DNA of 21,469 bases, taken from the NCBI GenBank assembly GCA_001662425.1, contig BDDC01001193.1:9968-31436 (forward strand), read 5' to 3'. The stretch is from Chlamydomonas sphaeroides. Lineage: Eukaryota > Chlorophyta > Chlorophyceae > Chlamydomonadales > Chlamydomonadaceae. Position numbers and translations under genes: made by a program. The notes under the pieces are model-generated. The model made no database searches. It was given only the letters and a program-made list of their open reading frames with translations, and had not been told where the DNA came from. Shown here in pieces: positions 1 to 9,200 of the stretch. How positions within the stretch are numbered: position 1 is the stretch's first letter; each line of letters starts with the position of its first letter.

Positions 1-86
1 CATGCGGGCCACGAGCGATGGGCGCACTCGTTTGGCCGCAGCACCACCGCGCCCGCCCCCGGCCGCCCTGCTGTGGTGCCCCGCAG

Positions 87-3000
87 GCAGCCTGATCACG
101 CGGCTGGAGGAGAAGGGCGGCGGCGTGCTGCGGCGCTTCGGGCAGCCGTACATCACCATCGGCTGGTACGAGCTGGAGCAGGTGCGGCGCCGCGGGGGAG
201 CCGGGCGGGGGACTGAGAGGGGCGGGAGCGTGGACAGCGTGTCTGGTGTTGTCAAGCTGGCAGAGGGCTGGTAGGTGCTGTAGGGGGTGCTGAGGAACGA
301 GGGCGATGGAGGGACCGTACGCTCATGTGCTGGCTGGCCCCAGTGGAAGAAAGGTCTCGAGGATGGGGGCTCTCTCTCGGCCACGCGGCCGCTGCCGAGC
401 GAGGACCTGCCCGGATGGATGCCGCGCCCCGACCTCCGCGCCGCCCTCCACCCGGCCCGCCCAACGCCGCCACGCCACCCCAGGTGCTGCTGACGCTGCT
501 GCCGCCCGGCGTAGTGCAGTACGGCGCCGCGTACTCGGGCCACCGGGAGCGCGACGACGCGGCCTACGTCGCATTCAGGTAGGGACCGGGAGGGAACGGG
601 CGGAGGGGTGCGCCAGGGGCTGGCTGGCTGGCTGGCTGGCTTTCAAGGCTGAGGCGGCATTTGGTGTTTCTGGCGGCGAGCAAGACAGGGTTGGACGTGG
701 TGTGTTTCATGCGAGGAAAGTAATGGAGTAGCGCGCACGCACGCACGCACGCACGCACTTCAAGGTGTGTTCGTTTCTTTACAAGGAGAGTAGTAGCGTA
801 ACACGCGAGCCTGCTCCAAGGGGGACGCGTCCAAGGTGCGTAACAGGCAAACAAGCAGGGGTGCGTTGAGTTGGGTGCGCCAGTGCGGGGAGCGAAGGCC
901 AGCGTTGTCGCCAAGGAACCCGATGCGCCCAGCTAGCTAGGGGCCGGGTTGGCTGGCTGGCCGCATGGGGACCTCGGAGCGCCAGGCCCCCAAGCAGCTC
1001 ACCCCTGACCCCACGCCGCCGGCTGCGCCGCGCAGGCCCGTCCGCGCCAGCGGCCCGCCCGCGCCCAGCGCCGCCGCCGCCGGCGCCGCCGCGACCGCGG
1101 CCTCCGCCTCCGCCTGCCCCGGCCTGGTGCGCGCTGGCTTCGTGCTCGCCTGCGACGGGCCCTTCAGCGACGTGCGCCGCCGCGTGGTGCGCGACGGCGA
1201 CCCGTCGTTTGACGTGAGTGCCGTACGTACGGCGGTCGTGCTGGCCGGCGGAGGGCACGGCGCGGAAGGCATTCCGGCAGCCCCGGCCCCGAGCTACGGC
1301 GCCGCCCGCTGCTGCGCTCACACGCCGCGCTGCTCGCCACACGTTTGACCCGCTTGCTACCCCGCCTCGAACCGTCCCAACGCCGCCGCCGCCGCCGTCC
1401 CCCCACCCTGCAGGGCGTGGTCAAGTGGCTGGGCCGGCTGCCGGGAGACGACGTGCCGTCTCTGCCGCTGGACTTCAACGCCGTGTGGCTCAGCCCCGGC
1501 CGCACCTTCCTCTCCCACAGCCTGGCTGGTGGCGACGTGGCGTGGGAGGCGGTGGCCACCGAGGCGGACCTGCGGCAGGCGGGCTTCTGGTGGGGGGCGA
1601 TGTGGGGCGTGGGGCCTGGGTCGTAGCGGGCCTGTCGTAGCGGGGCTGGAACGAAGAGGAGGGAGGCCTAGGAAGGGGAAGCGAGACCCAGCGCCGGAAG
1701 GCGCCGACCGCCTCAACCCATGTTGTGGGGCCGCAGGCGGCCCCACCTCACAAGAGCTGTAGCCCGGAGCCCGAGGCGGCGCTCGGCGGCGCACTCTCCT
1801 CTGCCCCTCCCCCGCCCCGCGGCCAGGTACAACGCCGCCAGCCGGCGCGTGGAGCGGCTGCCGCCGGGCGCCCGCGGCGCGCCCGCCTCGCTCCGCAGCG
1901 CCAGCCTGCGCGAGCCGTCGCTGGCCGCCGCCGGCAGCATCAAGTGAGGCGCGGGGGCAGTCGGGGGGTGGGGAGGGCAATGTGCCAATCACACCGCGTG
2001 CCTCCAGTATGCCAAAGTACCGCATCCCATCCTCCCCGGGCTGCGCGCGCCGGCGTGTTTGCGTCTCCACGGCCGGGGCTCGGGCATCATTGCTTTATGC
2101 AGGCGCACCTTAGCGCAGCTTTCCCTGCTCCACCCTTCTCCGCGCCCGCGGGCCGCCCGCTGCTGCCCACTGCCGCCGCTACCGCCGGCCGCTGCCGCTG
2201 CCGCTGCCTGCCCCCGTCAGGCCGGGCTTCGGCAGCGGCCGCCGCCCTCCCTACGGAGGCATCGAGGACACTGCGCGGCGCCTCTTCGACGCCGCCACCA
2301 ACATCGGCGGCGGCGGCGGTGGCGGCGCCAAGGCCGCAGAGCCCGCCTCCGGCGCCGCGGCGGCGGCGGGCGACAGCCCGTACGGCAGCGGCGCCGCCGG
2401 CGGCGGCGCCGCTGCTGGCGGCGAGGCCGAGACGCTGCCCGGCGCTGACGTGAGCTTCCTGGGCAGTGAGGACCTGCGCAGCGAGGGCGAGGAGGGCGAG
2501 GAGGGCGAGGAGAGCAGCGAGGCAGGCGACGAGGAGGACGCGCGAGGCAGCGGAGAGATGCTCGAGGTGGGGTGGGGGTGAGGTGTGAGCAACGAGTAAG
2601 GCAGTGAGTGGCCTGGGCCTTCCAGTCTTGCTGCGTGCTTCCCCACACTCCCTCTCATCATCCCCGCCCGACCTCACCTCGCCCCACCCCAACCCGCCGC
2701 CGCTCATAGAAGCTCATGACGATCTTCGGCGCCTTCCCGCCGGAGGTACGACGACGGGCATGCGAAGGCGGCAACGGCGGTCTGCTCCACGGCAGCACCA
2801 GGCCTTTTTGTTCCCCGCTGCACGGCGCCGCGTCATGTACGGCCTTCCCACTGAAGGCACGGCGGCACCCCTGCCTCCCCGCCTTTCCCCACCTCCCCCT
2901 CGGCCTCCCCCCACCGCCCCCATCTTCTCCCCCAACTTCTCCCCCACCTCCCCCCACCACCCCAGGTCCGCGCCATGCTGCGCAACAGCCGGCCCTCGTG

Positions 3001-5383
3001 TGTGGTGGAGGCAGGCGTGTGGGTGCGCCGCGCCCGGGACCTGCCCTCGGTGAGCCGCCGGCGGCCGCGGCGACGTGACGATGCGGGCGATCGCCCCGCT
3101 CCGGCTCCCCATCGCTGGCTCTCCATTGAAAGCCCTTGAAAGCCCTGACAGGATCAGTACGGAGCCACCAGGCCGCTGCGTGCCACCCGTTGCAGCGGAT
3201 CAACCCTCTGCAGCTCCCCGCCCGCCACCCCGCCACGGCCCCGTGCCCCGCCCCTGCTCCTGCTGGCCCCCCTGCGCCTCAGGGCCTGGGCCGCGGCCGC
3301 GTGCTGATCCTGGGCGAGGCGGCCCACCCCATGCGGCCCTCCAGCCAGGAGGAGAACCAGGTGGGGGCCATGGCGCAGGGGACACGGGGGGATTGCGGCG
3401 GGGCTCGCCTGGGAGCTCCGCTGGGAGGTCCAACCCAAACCCCGCCTCCCTGCTGACCGCCCGCCGCTGCCTCCCTCCCCTTGCCTTCCCCTCCCTTCCC
3501 TCCCGCCCCTCTCTCCCAGGCGCTGGAGGACGCGGCGGTGCTGGGCTGGTGCGTGCAGCGGCACGGCCTCAACAAGGAGGCGCTGCGGCGCTACGAGGCG
3601 GAGCGCAAGCCGCGGTGGCGCCACGTGATGCAGGTGCGTGTGTGCGCGAGTGTGTGTGTTCAGAAATAAGTATACCATGTGTGTACCATGTATTTTACAC
3701 TTGGGCGGTGCCTCCAGCCCATGCGCATGCCCGCACATCAACCGAAGCCGCCCCCGCCACACCCCATACGGGGCTGTGTGTATGTGTGTATGTGTGTGTG
3801 TTGTCGTGGAGGAAGCCATGGCCATGAGGCCGCATCACAGGCCTGCCCAGCCCCGCTGCACTCTCCAAACCGGCCCCTCCCTTTGCCCTCCCCATCCCCC
3901 CCCCAGCTGGCCATGGCCGCCAACAGCACCCCCTCCGCCACCAGCTCCGGCCTCAGCCAGGCGCTGCTCGACTACAACTCGGCGCTGCACAGCGCCCACT
4001 TCACCCGCCTGAGGGCGCCGCTGGGCTGGCGCCTGCTGCGCGGGCTGGGCAAGGCCGCCTGGCTGGCCGCGCTGGCGGGTGAGCCCCCACCCAGGCTGCC
4101 AGCGCCCCCTTGCAGCGCCCAACCACACTCTCCATTGCGCGCTCGAGCCACTGGTCTGGGACTGCTGTGCCGGTCTATGGGTCTACCGCAACGCGACGCG
4201 CCCTCTGTGCCCCATCTCCCAGCCGGCCGGGCGCTGCCGGCTGCCCAGCCCCGCCCCTCATGCGCGGAGGACCCGTGTGCCCCTTCCATGCCCCAGCCAG
4301 TCTCCCTCTATTTACCCCTCTCTCTCTGCCTCCCTGCCTCGCCCCAGGCGCAACAGGCGGGCTGTGGCTGGGTGCGGCCGAGCTGATGCGGCGCTCGGGG
4401 CGGGAGCTGGGGCTGCTGGAGCCCGCGGCCCGGGTGGCGGGGCAGCTGAGGGAGCGGCTGTCGACGGCCAGCAGGAGGGCCAGGAGGGTGCGTGCCTCCG
4501 GGCCCGGGGTCCCGGACCGGGGCCGGCGGGAGGGTCCGCAGCCTGCGTGCGTGCTTACGGGCCCGGGCCGGGGCGGTGCCGCGGTGATGGCCCCGGTTTA
4601 GAAGCTCTTGGCCCCTGGGGACTGCACAGCACAGCACAGCCACACATCCCACGATGCATCCCAACCATTCATTGCGCCGCAGGTGGCGGGCACCACGGGC
4701 AGCGTCACCGCCGGCATCAAGGCCGCCACCGCCGAGGAGTCCGCCGCCGCGCCGCCGCCGCCGGCGGCGCCGCCCGCGCACGGCCGGCGCCGCTGGGGCC
4801 TTCGCCTGCCGGGCGCCGCGGCGCGTGAGGAGCACGCGTGGGCGGAGAGGCGGCGTGCCGAGGAGAGGGCCGCGGCGGCGGAGGCGGAGGCGGCTGCGCA
4901 GGCGGCGGCGGCGGAAGCGGCGGCGCTGCCGTGGTGGCGGCTGGACCGGGCGCTGCGGCGCGCCAAGGGTACGTGCGTTGCCCGCCGGGAGTGTCTGTCG
5001 CTGTGGCGCTGCTGTGGGGCGCTGCTGCGGGTATGTCATGCTCGTGAGTCCGTCCGCGCATGTCCCTGCTTGTGCCGCTTTGCCGCCGTGGGAAAGCACC
5101 TGATTGCCCTCCCGTCCCGACCCCGGCGTGCCGTGCAGCGCCCGTGGCCGAGGCCACCGCCGCCGTGGCGGCGCCGGCGCTGCTGGCAGCCGAGGACGCG
5201 GCGGCGGCCGCCGCCGCCGCCGGTGCAAAGGTCGGCGGCGCCGCCGCCCACGCCGCCCATGCGGTGGTGCACAAGGTTGAGAGCGCGGTGGCGGAGACGG
5301 CGGGCAGCGCGGCGGGCAGCGTGGGGGAGGTGGCTCAGAAGGCGGTGCAGAAGCGCGTGGCGCGGGCCCTGGGCGCCTTCTGA
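87..5383 (+). CDS. FAD-dependent monooxygenase (zeaxanthin epoxidase/salicylate hydroxylase-like), 5'-partial
   Basis: Flavoprotein hydroxylase/epoxidase of the PHBH fold; substrate unknown. Proposed exons: 87-181, 484-578, 1036-1213, 1411-1589, 1827-1943, 2221-2566, 2710-2745, 2966-3049, 3283-3360, 3520-3633, 3907-4078, 4348-4487, 4683-4968, 5139-5383 (TGA). Phases agree and give 720 residues from the first full codon; the N-terminal GxGxxG part is upstream of the window. Visible family marks: RFGQPYITIGWYELEQ then VLLTLLPPGVVQYG (the 'R.dL...L...LP.gvv' segment), the DG motif in FVLACDGPFSDVRR (about 94-108), and GRVLILGEAAHPMRP followed by QALEDAAVLGWC (about 382-412). Oddities: the usual GD Asp is Glu, the GQG loop reads SQEEN, an acidic/Gly-rich insert fills about 221-336, and about 280 residues of Ala/Glu/Arg-rich helix follow the catalytic part. 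No transit peptide can be judged. Family call firm; substrate and exact splice sites less so. Confidence 0.8.
618..641. repeat. (GGCT)n microsatellite in intron
   Basis: Six GGCT units lie in the second complete intron (579-1035) of the monooxygenase gene. This 457-bp intron also holds an ACGC tract and shows no coding signal. Confidence 0.9.
733..758. repeat. (GCAC)n microsatellite in intron
   Basis: Tetranucleotide GCAC/ACGC tract in the same intron as the GGCT tract. A simple-sequence expansion typical of algal introns. Confidence 0.9.
3634..3802. repeat. GT-rich intron with two (GT)n-like tracts
   Basis: The intron between exons 3520-3633 and 3907-4078 begins with a GTGTG-rich run (about 3634-3663) and has a second run of TGTGTATG units (about 3774-3802). 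No coding potential seen. Confidence 0.8.
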
Positions 5384-6216
5384 CAGGCGGGGCCGGCTGC
5401 GGGCTGCGGTGTGTGCGAGGAGGGCTGGGGTGCTGGCGGGGGCCTGGATGACGCGGTGCTGATGATCGTGCTGCATATGGCGCCAAAGGCGGGGAGCTTG
5501 GGGCGGGCGGGGCGAGGGGCCGCAGCCGGCGCGCGGCGGCGGGGTGGCGGCGAGGAGGGCGGGGGAGAGGGTGGTGGTGGTGGTGGGGGGGATGTTGCGT
5601 AGGGGAGTTGGCGTTTGGGCGAGGGAGGTTGACAAGGGGCTGAGGGGGCGCGGGGGGAGAGGTTGAGGTTGCGCTGGGGCGGTGTTGTGGGGAGGAGGAG
5701 TTGGGGCGTGTAGTGCGGGTGGGCGCCCGGTTGTGGGGCTGCGAGGTCGCTTGTGTGTGGGTTGGGAAGCGGGCGCTTTGGGCGCAGCTGCCGCTTGTGT
5801 GATATCGGCACGGCACTTGGGGCGGACTTTGCATCAGCGTTGTGATGCCGGACTGTGGGCACATAGAAAGCGTGTTTGTGGACCGTGCCCTGGCCGGGGC
5901 GCTGCAAGTCGACGTGTCCCGAACGGTAATGCCACACTACGTGCACCTTGCGACACGAGCTTACTACGTTGCACGCTCGCGCGCATACAGCAGGGGATTT
6001 CTCCCGGCAGCAACATGTAGCTGCGCTGCGAGACACGCCTCTGGCGGTCAGCTTGGGTCCCAAGGCCTCGTGTCGGGGCCTGGCAGGACACGCTCGGGGA
6101 AGCTTGGACACGGCGACACGGTCTGTCGCCCCAGGCCCTGCCGTGCACGCTCGCGAGGGCGCTCATTTATATACGACAAACACTGCCACACAGCTAATAA
6201 CATTGGACAACAAACA
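5384..6216. other. Intergenic: 3' flank of monooxygenase, then promoter of ARF-fusion gene
   Basis: From 5384 to about 5800 the + strand is very G-rich with few C runs, including GGTGGTGGTGGTGGTGGGGGGG near 5571-5590 (several G-runs, quadruplex-capable). This is probably the 3' UTR of the upstream gene. No TGTAA poly(A) signal was found on the + strand, so the transcript end is unclear. From about 5800 base composition drops toward lower G+C, as expected for a promoter. Long open frames on both strands here show no family resemblance and look like composition artefacts. Confidence 0.6.
6166..6173 (+). promoter_or_regulatory. TATA-like box (TTTATATA)
   Basis: TTTATATA lies 44 bases before the ATG at 6217, inside the least G+C-rich part of the intergenic region. 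If used, transcription would start near 6200 and the 5' UTR would be very short, roughly 15-20 nt. Confidence 0.5.
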
Positions 6217-9200
6217 ATGGCGCGCCAGCCCTCCGCTGTCGCGGCCTGGCTTGCCAAATTGTTTCCTATTGCCGACACCGAAGCCCGGATGCTCTCAGTT
6301 GGCCTTGATGCGTCTGGCCGCACGTCATGGCTGTACTCGGTACTGCTTGGCGAGAAAGTTACCACCATACCAACCATCGGCTTCAACGTGGAGACCATCA
6401 AGCACAACGGCTACTCCATGACGATCTGGGGCAAGCCGCGAACCTGCAGACAGCTGGCCAGGGGGGCGAGAGGCTCTCCACCCGCGCCCCGCCCCGCGGC
6501 ATCGCGCCATGCCGGGCTGTCGCAAGCGCCCCGACGCCCTCCCGCCCTTTCCCCGCCGCTTCCGACGCCCGCAGACGTCGGCGGCTGCGACAAGATTCGC
6601 CCGCTGTGGCGCCACTACTACGTGAACACGCACGTGAGCGCTTCGTGGGCCTGGTGTGTGCCCGGTGGGGGCCCGGTGGGGGCGCCGGCTGGACTTCTGT
6701 GCCGGGACGCAACGGACCGTCGTCAGGGCCACCCGGGGCAGGCATGCGAGGCCGGCTGGCGCAGCTAACATAGTCCTCTTACCTCACTGAGCATGTGCCG
6801 CCGGGTACCGCCGGTGCTCCCACGCCAGGGCATCCTGTTCTTCGTCGACGCACACGACACGGAGCGCATGGACGAGGTGGGCGCCACAGGACGCCACAGG
6901 GGATGTACCGAGGGAGCAGCCAACCAGTAAACCAACTATCAACCAGAAATTCGGACATTTGACAGGGGCGGATGCCTTGCCAGGATCCCAGCACCTGCCG
7001 CACCCCTCTCGCAGCAGCTCTGCCTCGGCCGCAGCCCGCCAGGCCCACCACCAGCCAATGCCGCCGGCGGCCCATCCCCGCCTGCAGCCCCGCCGCACCG
7101 CGACCACACTCCGCCTGCTGCCCCCGCCGGGACTGTACCTTGGCGGGCAGGCAGCGGGACCCCGACCCTCCGTGCCTGCTCCCCCTCCCTCCCACCGCAA
7201 CCCGCACCCGCAGGTGGCCGCCGAGATAGCCATGCTGGCGGCGCAGGAGGAGCTGCAGGACGCCTCCTACCTGGTCCTCGCCAACAAGCAGGTGTCGCCA
7301 GCACCGCACCGCGCCGCACCGCACCGCCTCTAGCCACACACGGCGTGGCGCGCATGTGCCACGTAGCGTGCGGCGTACCAGTGCCTGAGCACGGTGGCCG
7401 CTCATAGCGCGCACATGTCCGCGAGCAGCTCGGTGGCGCGGCCAAGGGGGCCCAGCGAGCTTCCGTGCGGGTCCCCAGTGCCCCATGGCCGCCTCGCGCA
7501 GGCCAGCAGCCGGGGGCCGCCCAAGCCAGCAACCGCGCGCCTCAGACAGGCCGGGTGCACGACACAGGCCTGCTGGAGGCGCTCGGCGCCACGCCTCAGC
7601 CCGGGTCAGCCTCAGCCCGGGTCGGCCCGCCGCGCTGCCGGCCTCGCGCCCAACGCCCGCACGCGGGCTGTTCAGGGCACCATCGGCCGCCGCCCTGCAA
7701 GCATGCCGGAACCGGGCGCCCTGCCCCTGCACCTACGTAGCCCCCGGGCGCCCGCCGCCTGCCCTCGGCATTGGCTGACTAGCTCGCTACTCCCTCGGCA
7801 TTGGCTGACTAGCTCGCTACTCCCTCGGCACGCGCCCTGCCGCTGCAGGACCTGCCCGGCGCGCTGTCTCCCAGCGAGGTGTCTCGGCGGCTGCGGCTGC
7901 CGCAGGTGCTGGGGGGCGCGCTGTGGAGCTGCCTGCCCGCGGCGCTCATGGACAGGGCGGTGCGGCCCAGGGGGTGGAGGGGCGAGGGGGGCGGGGCCGG
8001 GGCCGGGGCGGAGAGGAAGGCGGCGGGCTCCGGCGGGGAGTGGGGGCCCTTGTCCGCCTCGCAGGCGGGTTGCCTTGGGGGCGGTCGCGCGGGCTGTGTT
8101 GGACCCGGCCGGGTTTGGCCGGGTTTGGACCTAGCCCGCCCGGCGCCGTGGCTTGAGCCGCCATCCCGCAACTTGTGTCGCAGGCCACACGCGCGCAGCT
8201 TGATTGGATTGCCTCGGCGCTGCGGCAGTCGGCGGAGCGGCGGAGTCAGCGCGAGGCGCAGCGGGCGTCAGGAGGGGCGCCCGCTGCAGGCGTTGCGGCG
8301 CCGGCGCCCTCCCCCGGCGGCGGGCCGCAGCCCGAGCCTGACATCATGGAGCGCTGGCTAGCGGTGGAGGATGAGCCGGACGACGACTTCCTGCAGGTGC
8401 GGTTGGGTGTGCACGGCACTGTACGGCATCCGTTGGAGTAGCAGCTAGAGGCGGCGGGACGACGGAGGTTTTCGGGGCTTTGGAAGGGACGGGCATCGGC
8501 GCGAACCCATTCTCAGCCCCTTCTCGCGCGCTACCCGCGCCCGGCCACGGGCTCGGCCACCCCGTCCCCCCAAACACGAGCTACCCGCCCCCAGCCGCTC
8601 GGAGGTTCGCAACTAGTTCGTTACCCCCATGGTACACCCCCAGCCGCCCGCTCCCAGCCGCCCGGCCCCCACCACGCCCCCTAACCCTACGGGCACCTCT
8701 CGCCCCCCCCCACATGTGTGGTGCAGGCGCTGGAGGACTTCAGCCTGGGCTCCTGGGACCACCGCACCCACCTGCGCCTGGCCTGGCTCTACCTCAGCCG
8801 CCACGGCCGCCGCGAGGGCCTGGCGCGCATCATGACCTCCATCCGCGCCTTCATCGTCAACAGCCCCGTCACGCGCCGCAAGACCGGCACCACGTACCAC
8901 GGTGGGCTGGGGCGCGTGTGGGCTAGGCGAGGGCCGCAGTGCGCATCGGTTGGGATGGAAGGGGACACGTGCGCTTCGGTGCGGAGGGCCCGGTCGAGGC
9001 CGCAGACCGGGGCAGCGCCTGCAAGGGAGTGGTCAACCAGGGCAGCGCAAGCGCAGGCCTCGCAGCGCAGCAGGCCGCCTCGCTGTCGGGCCGCCCATGC
9101 ATGCAAAGCCAGTTCTGTGTGCTTGGTTCTCGATCCCCCGGGTGGCTGGCGTGCGCCGGGCTCCCTGTTGGCCGGAGGCAGTGCGCCCATGGCGCGCAGG

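Noticed and set aside
4308..5864. 518-codon open frame on the minus strand, antisense to the monooxygenase end
   Set aside because: It is Pro/Arg/His-rich with no domain, spans clear + strand exons and introns, and is expected by chance in G+C-rich DNA where stop codons are rare.
6877..7213. Open frames within introns of the ARF-fusion gene
   Set aside because: They interrupt an ARF protein whose exons join in phase and match ARF length exactly; the intronic frames are Pro/Ala-rich artefacts.
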